A program made the translations under genes and the position numbers. Shown one piece after another: positions 33,534-40,275 of a stretch of 42,761 nt of DNA. The notes beneath the pieces were generated by a model. The model ran no database searches, was not told the DNA's origin, and saw only the letters and a list, made by a program, of their open reading frames with translations. The DNA is taken from assembly GCA_018697035.1 (NCBI GenBank), contig JABHSE010000003.1, forward strand, positions 1 through 42,761. Reading direction: 5' to 3'. The DNA comes from an archaeon (GTDB taxonomy: Archaea > Nanobdellota > Nanobdellia > Pacearchaeales > GW2011-AR1). Position 1 is the stretch's first letter. Each line of letters opens with the position of its first letter.

Positions 33534-33981
33534 CTTACTTTTTAGAAAAAAGTAAGCAAAAAGCGTGCGCTTCCCACCCTAAGATAGGAGATTTAAATTT
33601 TCTTAACGCAGAAGAAAAAACTCCTTCGCTTCGCTCGGTAACGCCTTGCAGGCTCTCGCTTCATTTCATTACGCTCCCACGACTTAACAGGGGATAAAGA
33701 GGAATTTCTTGCAGAAATTCCCCAAATTCTTCTTCCAGCTCGAGCCTGTGAGGTTCCGCTCCAGTCTCGAGGTCAGAAGAACTTCCATTATCCCCGATGT
33801 TAAATCGAATTTTTTCTTCTGCTAAAAATTTAAATCTCCAATCAATATTTCCCACCCCCGACGGAAGCGCGCTAGTCCTACGGACAAATAGTTTTTGACT
33901 TTATCAAAAATAGAAAAACTTCTTTTATCCAACCAACGAAAACCTCACGAAATTAAAATTTCGCATAACCAAGGATAAAAG
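33534..33981 (+). repeat. Structured island spacer, copy A
   Basis: The 599-bp gap 33437-34035 holds no credible gene. It starts with a perfect hairpin (CTTACTTTTT and AAAAAGTAAG, 33534-33556). Then nested inverted arms enclose the core: GTGCGCTTCC with GGAAGCGCGC (33565 and 33863), GGAGATTTAAATTTT (33587) with its complement ending at 33840, and GCAGAAGAAAAAA (33608) with its complement ending at ~33822. After the core come a GTCC/GGAC hairpin, a TTTTTGA/TCAAAAA hairpin and a CTTTTATCC/GGATAAAAG stem (33922-33981) around CGAAATT/AATTTCG. Most of this recurs in copy B in the same orientation. Confidence 0.8.
33682..33805 (+). ncRNA. Three-way-junction core, copy A (candidate structured RNA or recombination site)
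   Basis: GGGGATAA (33690-33697) pairs with TTATCCCC (33788-33795), extended by TTAACA with TGTTAA across a 2-base bulge. Inside are hairpin 1 (GGAATTTCT and AGAAATTCC, TGC loop, 33701-33721) and hairpin 2 (TTCTTCT with AGAAGAA, CTCGAG with CTCGAG, CTGTGAG with CTCCAG, 33727-33781). The ends read ACTTAAC and GTTAAAT, which fit the RYYYAAC and GTTRRRY boxes of integron attC sites, though such short A/T-rich matches may be chance. Transcription is not shown; RNA or folded single-stranded DNA are both possible. Confidence 0.45.
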
Positions 33982-34035
33982 GCTTCGCCCAAATTTTTCT
34001 AATTTATCCTGGCACCTTCACTAAGCTATTAATTT

Positions 34036-35241
34036 TCACTCACGCATCATTAGATAAATAAAACTTTGAATGAAAACGATCGCCCCACTAATTATCAATG
34101 TTCCGCTTGCCCCAATACTGACAAACAAAATCCCAGCAATAAAAACCCCTATAGAATTCGCAATATAAGAATTAATACTTCCAACAGAACCCAAGGAAGC
34201 CCTAATTTTAGAATCCGCTATATAATGTCCTGCGCTATCTCCCACAATTTCAGCAATTCCAACTGAAATATTAACCAAAGCCATAATGATAATTGCATAA
34301 ATAATTCCCGATGAAAATCCAAATAACACAATGATAAAACTAGATATCATAAATATAAAGAACAAATAAGACCCAAAATTTTTAGAAAAATTAATCTTTT
34401 TTAGAATTAATATAACCGATAATGAAACTACAGCAAAAATACTATTTAATCCTGAAAAATGTTCCGAACTTAATCCTAAAACCTCAACAAACATTAAAGG
34501 TACTCCAATCCAAAATATTCCCCAACCAACACCTCCAATAAAATCTCCTAACATTTTAACCCTATTATTTCGTCCAGTTTTACCAAAAATAAATTTATAG
34601 GATTCCTTGGCTTTAATTAAAGATTTCATTAAAAAATGATTTGGAATACTTTCAGGTTTAAAGTTTCTTTCTTCTCCAAACTTCCACATAGCAAAAAATA
34701 AAATCCAATACATTACACTTCCCACCAACCAAATTAATCTAAAATTAATTCCAATTATAAAAAGACCAATTAAGCCACCAAGAATAAACCCTCCTTTTTG
34801 AAACAGGAATCCTTTTGAGGTTAACCGAACAATACCATTTTTATTTTTTGCAACCTTTAGGTTATCGACTATCCAAGCACTTCCCGCTCCTGTATTAAAT
34901 GTCCATGCAATTTCTGCAGTAATCCAAAAAATAGAAATCAGCCAAAAATTTGAAACTAAAAATATCCCTAAATAAGAGATACCAAACAAGAAAAAACAAA
35001 TAAGCAAGGATTTTTTCCTGGAATCATAATCAGCAACTGCTCCCGTAGGAAATTCCATGAAAACGGCTATCAGGCTTGAAACTGCGAAAAGAGTTGTAAT
35101 CCAAAGCACAGGGATACCAATAGAAATAAAATAAAGTAAAGCCATTGTCATAATCAATGTCCTTCTTATTCCTACAGCAAACTTCATTCCTGCCCAAATT
35201 GCAACGACTCTTTTTTCCCAAGAAGTATTTTTATTTTTCAT
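34036..35241 (-). CDS. Major facilitator superfamily transporter
   Basis: Predicted 401 residues, largely hydrophobic, consistent with about 12 membrane helices. The loop EFPTGAVADYDSRKKSL is the MFS motif A (cytoplasmic loop 2-3), where the consensus has Gly-Arg-Lys. It probably exports or imports a small molecule; the substrate is unknown, and drug-efflux relatives have a similar loop. The gene is flanked by two direct ~450-bp spacer copies, so it looks like a self-contained cassette. Codon use is A/T-ending as in the rest of the island. A TATA near 35269-35278 lies ~32 nt upstream. Confidence 0.9.
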   Translation of the reverse strand: MKNKNTSWEKRVVAIWAGMKFAVGIRRTLIMTMALLYFISIGIPVLWITTLFAVSSLIAVFMEFPTGAVADYDSRKKSLLICFFLFGISYLGIFLVSNFWLISIFWITAEIAWTFNTGAGSAWIVDNLKVAKNKNGIVRLTSKGFLFQKGGFILGGLIGLFIIGINFRLIWLVGSVMYWILFFAMWKFGEERNFKPESIPNHFLMKSLIKAKESYKFIFGKTGRNNRVKMLGDFIGGVGWGIFWIGVPLMFVEVLGLSSEHFSGLNSIFAVVSLSVILILKKINFSKNFGSYLFFIFMISSFIIVLFGFSSGIIYAIIIMALVNISVGIAEIVGDSAGHYIADSKIRASLGSVGSINSYIANSIGVFIAGILFVSIGASGTLIISGAIVFIQSFIYLMMRE

Positions 35242-35288
35242 CGGACTATAATCTTAATTAAGGTTTCTACATTATAAATATATCGTGA

Positions 35289-35735
35289 AGTGCCCATTTT
35301 CTTTTTAGAAAAAAGTAAGCAAAAAACGCGCGCTTCCCACCCCAAGATAGGAGATTTAAATTTTCTTAACGCAGAAGAAAAAACTCCTTCGCTTCGCTCG
35401 GTGCCGTCTTGCAGACTTTCGGCATAAATGCCTCACACGACTTAACAAGGGATAAAGAGGAATTTCTTGCAGAAATTCCCCAAATTCTTCTTCCAGCTCG
35501 AGCCTGTGAGGTTCCGCTCCAGTCTCGAGGTCAGAAGAACTTTCCTTATCCCCGATGTTGCTTGGCTTCGCCCAAATTTTAATTTTTCTTTTCTTCCCAC
35601 CCTAACGATACGAGAGATAAGCCCGCGTCCTTCGGACAAATAGCTTTTGTCTTCGACAAAATAGAAAAACTTCTTTTATCCGACCAACGAAAATCAAACC
35701 ACGAAATTAAAATTTCACATAACCAAGGATAAAAG
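35289..35735 (+). repeat. Structured island spacer, copy B
   Basis: The 572-bp gap 35242-35813 has no credible gene. The left half matches copy A from the CTTTTTAGAAAAAAG hairpin through the arms GCGCGCTTCCCACCC and GGAGATTTAAATTTT into the core, nearly base for base. The right half differs: in place of A's complementary arm it has TTAATTTTTCTTTTC and GAGATAAGCCCGC, whose complements occur in copy C (near 37003 and 37051). The tail again matches copy A: hairpins TTTTGTC/GACAAAA and CTTTTATCC/GGATAAAAG (35673-35735). It looks like a recombinant between two element types. Confidence 0.8.
35440..35559 (+). ncRNA. Three-way-junction core, copy B
   Basis: GGGATAA (35449-35455) pairs with TTATCCC (35546-35552). 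Hairpin 1 (35459-35479) and hairpin 2 are identical in sequence to copy A. Just outside, a hairpin GTCT/AGAC with a TGC loop (35407-35417) replaces GCCT/AGGC of copy A, a paired change. The left end has ACTTAAC; the right end reads GTTGCTT, so the attC-like R' consensus is not kept. Confidence 0.45.
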
Positions 35736-35813
35736 GTTCGTTTCACTCACGCAAATTTTTCATTAATATGGGAGTTCCCAATCCTTCGGATAATTTGTTG
35801 GCTTCGCCTAGAA

Positions 35814-36332
35814 TTATTTATTTTCAATCATTCCAGAAAAGGTTTGACAATTCTTTAGCTTTTTCACTGGAGAACCAAATCCGGGAATAAATCTCCAAAA
35901 ATTAAGATTTTTATATCTTATTTCAACTTCTCTACAAATCTCAAAATTATTTTTATATTTTACATAATATTCCGCCGTATCAATTTCTTTATTTTCTATT
36001 TCGTAGGGAAATTGAATTTTATCTAAATCTTTTTCTGAATAAAATCCGATATTATTTCCGTTAATGTAAAAAAGGGTTTTAACCGAAACTTCTTCATTCA
36101 AATTTGTTCCATTTAGCATGGTAGAAATATTTGTTATTGTATTTTTTCCTGCAAGTTGTCCATAATCTCCAGAAATAGTCAAATTGCCTAGCCATAAATT
36201 TCCTATTTCTTTTTGCCTTGAATAATCATCATAAGTAATTATACCAAATCCTACAATGATTAGTGTAAGTATTAAAATTAGCCAAACCTCTAAAGGAATG
36301 TTAATTGATAGTTCTGCCTTTTTATTTCTCAT
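35814..36332 (-). CDS. Type IV pilin-like or membrane-anchored small protein
   Basis: Predicted 172 residues from the ATG at 36332 (MRNKKAELSINIPLEVW); a TTG start lies at 36347. The basic N-terminus, then KKAELS and a ~20-residue hydrophobic stretch (WLILILTLIIVGFGIIT), resemble class III (prepilin) signals, in which cleavage would fall before the Glu-containing helix. The rest is a beta-rich ectodomain with sequons and a Cys pair (EICREVE and KNCQTF). It could be a minor pilin or a simple anchored protein. It diverges from the next gene over a shared TTTAAA. Confidence 0.6.
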   Translation of the reverse strand: MRNKKAELSINIPLEVWLILILTLIIVGFGIITYDDYSRQKEIGNLWLGNLTISGDYGQLAGKNTITNISTMLNGTNLNEEVSVKTLFYINGNNIGFYSEKDLDKIQFPYEIENKEIDTAEYYVKYKNNFEICREVEIRYKNLNFWRFIPGFGSPVKKLKNCQTFSGMIENK

Positions 36333-36355
36333 ATTTTTATAAATCAAGCAAGGTT

Positions 36356-36361
36356 TTTAAA
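36356..36361. promoter_or_regulatory. Shared palindromic TATA core, exactly between two start codons
   Basis: TTTAAA is centred at 36358.5, ~27 nt from each of the two divergent ATGs (36332 on -, 36386 on +). One palindromic element can therefore serve both leaderless genes. Confidence 0.55.
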
Positions 36362-36385
36362 GTTGTTTTTCTCTATTAAAATAGA

Positions 36386-36922
36386 ATGTCGAGCAAAAAA
36401 CAAAATGATAATACTTGGAAAATAATTGCAGGTGTTGCAGTAGGTGCTTTAGTTTTAGTTTTAATATTTTTCTCTCTAGGAAATTTTAATAATAGTTCAT
36501 CTGAAAAGGAGCAAGAAGAAAATAGTTTTACTTATGAATGTAAATTCGCTTTAATTAATGGACAATTTGGCGGAACTACTGGAGAAGATGCAATTATTTG
36601 TAAATTTAGGAATGAAGGAAATGAGCCAGCAGAAGCATGTTTTAATGTCCAAGAAGTAAAAATTGATGGAGCTGTAGAAACAATTATTGCAGAATATAAA
36701 AATATTTGTTCAGGAGTTGTTGACTCATGGACTTATAGTAAAACCTCTACAAGTTATAATCCTTGGAGTGAAGAAAAATATATTTATGAACCCCAAACGT
36801 ATAGAGTTTTTGAAGATGAAGATTGTTGGGCAATAGGCAAAAATGCAGATAGCTGGGATTGTAATATGGAAGGAAGCGAGAGAGAGATACAATATATTAT
36901 TAGAGCAGAGCAAATAAGTTAA
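36386..36922 (+). CDS. Membrane-anchored hypothetical surface protein
   Basis: Predicted 178 residues: a short basic start (MSSKKQNDNTW), one membrane helix (~12-32), a Ser/Glu-rich linker and an ectodomain with five Cys (e.g. YECKFALINGQ, IICKFRNEG, EACFNV, NICSGV, plus DCWAIGK and WDCNMEG further on). The GxxPA-CF-V pattern suggests an Ig-like domain. No family recognised. Together with the divergent pilin-like gene it forms a two-gene cassette between spacers B and C. Confidence 0.6.
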   Translation: MSSKKQNDNTWKIIAGVAVGALVLVLIFFSLGNFNNSSSEKEQEENSFTYECKFALINGQFGGTTGEDAIICKFRNEGNEPAEACFNVQEVKIDGAVETIIAEYKNICSGVVDSWTYSKTSTSYNPWSEEKYIYEPQTYRVFEDEDCWAIGKNADSWDCNMEGSEREIQYIIRAEQIS

Positions 36923-36966
36923 TCCTAATAATCTTCTTTTAGAAAAAGAAGGCAAAAAGGAACTCC

Positions 36967-37217
36967 CCATTTTCTTTTTAGAAAAAAGAAACAAAAAGCG
37001 GGCTTATCTCTCAAATATATTGGTCGTCCCACCGTCCTCCCCCAACCTGAAAAGAAAAATTAAAACTCTGCGTCGCTTCACTCCTTGCCACGCCTTGCAG
37101 GCTCTCACTTCGTTCGGGTCAAGCAACAACAGTTATGAGGAAATTCCCTGCGACAATTTCCCAAATTAATTTTACGAGGTCACTTCGTTCCACTCTGTAA
37201 AATTAACTCCTCATAAC
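36967..37217 (+). repeat. Structured island spacer, copy C (divergent)
   Basis: The 301-bp gap 36923-37223 has no credible gene. It starts with ATTTTCTTTTTAGAAAAAAG as in copy B, followed by the arm GCGGGCTTATCTC (complement of B's right arm), GAAAAGAAAAATTAAAA (also a complement of B), a GCCT/AGGC hairpin with TGC loop near 37092-37102, and the core. The ACTTCGTT and CTTCGCTTCGC-type runs recur in all copies. The gap ends at the phosphoesterase stop. Confidence 0.7.
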
Positions 37218-37221
37218 CAAA
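37128..37221 (+). ncRNA. Three-way-junction core, copy C (covarying stems)
   Basis: GTTATGAGG (37132-37140) pairs with CCTCATAAC (37209-37217); AACA and TGTT flank it as in copies A and B. Hairpin 1 has AAATT/AATTT arms around a TGC-containing loop; hairpin 2 has TTAATTTTAC (37166) with GTAAAATTAA (37197). The stems differ in sequence from copies A and B but the architecture, the CCAAATT junction and the GAGGT to TTCCrCTC terminal part are kept. This is the pattern of a conserved structure. Confidence 0.45.
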
Positions 37222-37223
37222 TG

Positions 37224-37817
37224 TTATATCTCCAAAATCTTCCCCTTCCGCCCGACCTGTACAACCTTAGTCTTACCAATCTTGTCCTCAATTCCTTCAG
37301 CCTCATGAATATGCGCAGCAATCAACAAGTCAGGCTTAAACTCATCAACAGCCTTCCTCACAATTTCGTCCCCAGGAACACCAGAAAACTCCGCCAACGT
37401 ACCCTCAGCATGCAAATGCGAAACCAAAATTCGCTTCTTATCTTTCATCCTAGAAAAATTCTTCTTAATCAAACCCAAATCCTTATCCTCCAACTCGAGC
37501 TTCCAATTCCCACTTCCAATTCCAGCAATACCAACGCCACCATAACTAACATAATAACCATGAAGATTCTTGCCCTTACTAAGTCCATCTATGTCAACAT
37601 CAAAATCCAAATTTCCAGGAACAAATACAACTTTCTGCCCATTTTTCACAAACGGCTTCAAAATACCTTCCCCTTCCCCTTCATACCCATGAATATCCCC
37701 AGCCAAAACAACCAAGTCAACCTTAGATTTTTTCCCTTTGGCAGCTAACTTTTTCGCAACATCCAAGTCCCCATGCAAGTCCCCAGCAGCAAGAATCTTC
37801 AACTTTCTATTTACCAT
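37224..37817 (-). CDS. Metallophosphoesterase
   Basis: Predicted 197 residues from the ATG at 37817 (a TTG start at 37835 would overlap the TATA). Calcineurin-type motifs: AAGDLHGDL, VVLAGDIHG, VPGNLDFD, LVSHLHAEG and AAHIHEAEG. The usual GNHD motif reads GNLD, so the catalytic His is Leu, though the metal ligands remain. Small archaeal relatives hydrolyse cyclic or bis-nucleotides in vitro; the natural substrate is unknown. A period-7 repeat near 37501-37523 encodes the segment around GIGSGNWKLEL. It borders the island and diverges from valS over a shared TATA. Confidence 0.85.
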   Translation of the reverse strand: MVNRKLKILAAGDLHGDLDVAKKLAAKGKKSKVDLVVLAGDIHGYEGEGEGILKPFVKNGQKVVFVPGNLDFDVDIDGLSKGKNLHGYYVSYGGVGIAGIGSGNWKLELEDKDLGLIKKNFSRMKDKKRILVSHLHAEGTLAEFSGVPGDEIVRKAVDEFKPDLLIAAHIHEAEGIEDKIGKTKVVQVGRKGKILEI

Positions 37818-37838
37818 AACATCAACAACCCACAATTT

Positions 37839-37844
37839 TTTAAA
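37839..37844. promoter_or_regulatory. Shared palindromic TATA core, exactly between two start codons
   Basis: TTTAAA is centred at 37841.5, 24.5 nt from both the phosphoesterase ATG (37817, -) and the valS ATG (37866, +). The symmetry implies one bidirectional leaderless promoter. Confidence 0.6.
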
Positions 37845-37865
37845 TACCTTCCCCTCAACCTTACT

Positions 37866-40238
37866 ATGGCAAAGAAAGGATACGACTTCAAGGAAGCAGA
37901 ACCAAGATTAATGCAGCTCTGGCAAGATAAAAAAATCTACAAATTCGATTCAGACGACACAACAACAAAAATCTTCTCATTCGACACACCTCCTCCAACA
38001 GTATCCGGCGCACTTCACATGGGACACGCATTCGGCGACGCACAACAAGATTTCATAGCTCGTTTCAAAAGAATGCGCGGCTTCAACGTCCTAAACCCAT
38101 TCGGCACAGATAATAATGGATTGCCAACCCTAAGATTAGTAGAAAAAGAAAAAGGCATCAAGGCTTCCGATATGACAAGAACAGAATTCATCGACATCTG
38201 CCTAAAAGCAATCAAGGAAGAATACGTTCCAGGATTCCTAAAAGATGCAAAACGCCTCGGTACCTCAGCAGATTGGGAGTTATTTTATTCAACAATAGAT
38301 GCACGTTCAAGAAGAATATCACAAAAATCATTCATTGACCTCTACAAACAAGGGAGAGAATATCGAACCAAATGCCCCTCATTATGGTGCACAACCTGTC
38401 AAACAACAATTGCCCAAGTAGAACTCGAAGACGAAACAAAACAATCGACATTCAACGATATCACATTCAAATTGGACAATAAAGACCTAACAATCGCAAC
38501 AACAAGACCAGAACTCCTACCAGCCTGTGTCGCAATCTTCGTAAACCCAACAGACAAAAGATACAAAGAACTAGTAGGAAAGTCTGCAACAGTTCCTCTA
38601 TTCAATTTTCAAGTACCAATCATGACAGACGAAAGAGCCGACCCAGAAAAAGGCTCCGGTGCCGTAATGTGCTGCACCTTCGGAGATCAAACCGACATGG
38701 AGTGGCAAAAACAATACAACCTAGAAATCAAAGAAGCAATATCTCCAGATGGCAAAATGACAAAACTAGCAGAAAAATATTGCGGACTAAAAGTAGCAGA
38801 AGCAAGAAAACAAATCATAGAAGATCTAAAAAAAGCAAAACTCCTAACAAAACAAGAAACAATAACCCACGACGTCAATGTTCATGAAAGATGTCAGACC
38901 CCAATAGAATTCATCAACTCAAAACAATGGTTCGTAAAATACCTCGACATCAAAGACGACATGATAAAATGGGGCCTAGATGTGAAGTGGCATCCAGATC
39001 ATATGAAGCACAGGTATACCAACTGGGTCAAAGGATTAAAGTGGGACTGGTGTATCTCAAGACAAATCCCATTCGGAATCCCATTCCCAGTATGGTACTG
39101 CAAAGAATGTGACGAACCAATAATGGCAGACGAGTCTCAATTGCCAGTAGATCCTCTAGAAGATTCCCCTCCAGTACAAGAATGTCCAAAGTGTAAATGC
39201 AAAAAATTCACACCAGAAGAAGATATTATGAACACATGGGCAACCTCAGCACTTACACCAGATATTACAAAAGACCTACTAAAAGACACACCAATTTACA
39301 ACAAAATAAAAGATAAGCCATTTTCAATAAGACGAAACGGCCACGACATAATAACATTTTGGGACTTCAATTCAGTTGTAAAATCTCAACTACATCACAA
39401 ACGAAATCCATGGGAAGAGTTAATGATAAACGGCTGGATGCTAGGTAAAGATGGAAAAAAAATGTCAAAGTCAAGAAACAATGGAATATCTCCACAAGAA
39501 ACAGTAGAAGAACACGGAGCCGATGTTCTGAGATATCTTTGTGCAGCAGCAAAACTCGGAGATGACATCGCATTTCCAGAACAGGAATTAATCAAAGGAA
39601 AAAAACTAATCAACAAACTCTACAACGCCTCGAAATTCGTATTCATGAATTTAAAAGATTACAAAGATGAAAAACCAAAGCAATTAGAGAAGATAGACGA
39701 AGAATTTCTAAAACATCTAGATAACTTAATAAGTCAAGTAACAAAATATTTCGAAGCATACTCCTACTCTCACGCAAAAGAACTAACCGAAAGATTTTTC
39801 TTCGATGACTTCGCAAACGACTACATAGAAATCGTAAAGAAAAGAATTTACAATGAAACGGGCGACAAAAAAATATCCGCACAATACACACTAAAAAAAT
39901 CCCTATTGACAATTCTAAAACTCTTCGCCCCAATAATGCCATTTGTCACAGAGGAAATTTACCAAACATATTACAAAGAACAAGAATCAATCCACATAAC
40001 CGAATGGCCAGAACTAAAAGAAAACTCCGAACCCTCAATTCCATTCCAAGGCTTCCAAGAGATACTCTCCAAAATAAGACAAGAAAAAACAACAGCACAA
40101 AAATCAATGAACTCAGAAATAACTTTAACCCTAGAAAAAGAAACCATTGCAAATCTAGAAGCAATGACAGAAGACTTAAAATCAGTAACTGCCGCATCCG
40201 AAATCAAAGAAGGCGACTTCAAAGTAGAATTCAACTGA
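37866..40238 (+). CDS. valS: Valyl-tRNA synthetase
   Basis: Predicted 790 residues from the ATG at 37866 (MAKKGYDFKEAEP), the start being set by the TATA 24 nt upstream; the frame opens further upstream over the promoter. Class I enzyme that charges tRNA-Val. Signatures: PPPTVSGALHMGH (HIGH), the editing domain TTRPELLPACVA, ERCQTPIEF and SKQWFVKY, WDWCISRQIPFGIPFPVWYC, zinc-ribbon Cys (CKECDEP, CPKCKCKKF) and KMSKSRNNG (KMSKS). The anticodon-binding domain ends with a short C-terminal part, so the enzyme is somewhat shorter than usual archaeal ValRS. No tRNA gene is nearby. Confidence 0.95.
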   Translation: MAKKGYDFKEAEPRLMQLWQDKKIYKFDSDDTTTKIFSFDTPPPTVSGALHMGHAFGDAQQDFIARFKRMRGFNVLNPFGTDNNGLPTLRLVEKEKGIKASDMTRTEFIDICLKAIKEEYVPGFLKDAKRLGTSADWELFYSTIDARSRRISQKSFIDLYKQGREYRTKCPSLWCTTCQTTIAQVELEDETKQSTFNDITFKLDNKDLTIATTRPELLPACVAIFVNPTDKRYKELVGKSATVPLFNFQVPIMTDERADPEKGSGAVMCCTFGDQTDMEWQKQYNLEIKEAISPDGKMTKLAEKYCGLKVAEARKQIIEDLKKAKLLTKQETITHDVNVHERCQTPIEFINSKQWFVKYLDIKDDMIKWGLDVKWHPDHMKHRYTNWVKGLKWDWCISRQIPFGIPFPVWYCKECDEPIMADESQLPVDPLEDSPPVQECPKCKCKKFTPEEDIMNTWATSALTPDITKDLLKDTPIYNKIKDKPFSIRRNGHDIITFWDFNSVVKSQLHHKRNPWEELMINGWMLGKDGKKMSKSRNNGISPQETVEEHGADVLRYLCAAAKLGDDIAFPEQELIKGKKLINKLYNASKFVFMNLKDYKDEKPKQLEKIDEEFLKHLDNLISQVTKYFEAYSYSHAKELTERFFFDDFANDYIEIVKKRIYNETGDKKISAQYTLKKSLLTILKLFAPIMPFVTEEIYQTYYKEQESIHITEWPELKENSEPSIPFQGFQEILSKIRQEKTTAQKSMNSEITLTLEKETIANLEAMTEDLKSVTAASEIKEGDFKVEFN

Positions 40239-40275
40239 CACCAACTTTAATAAACAATTTTTACATACTTATACT

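Noticed and set aside
33661-33855. Small reading frame inside spacer A (and one at 35442-35639 inside spacer B)
   Set aside because: The two frames lie at equivalent places but are read in different phases and give unrelated peptides, while the DNA stems are conserved. This points to non-coding sequence.
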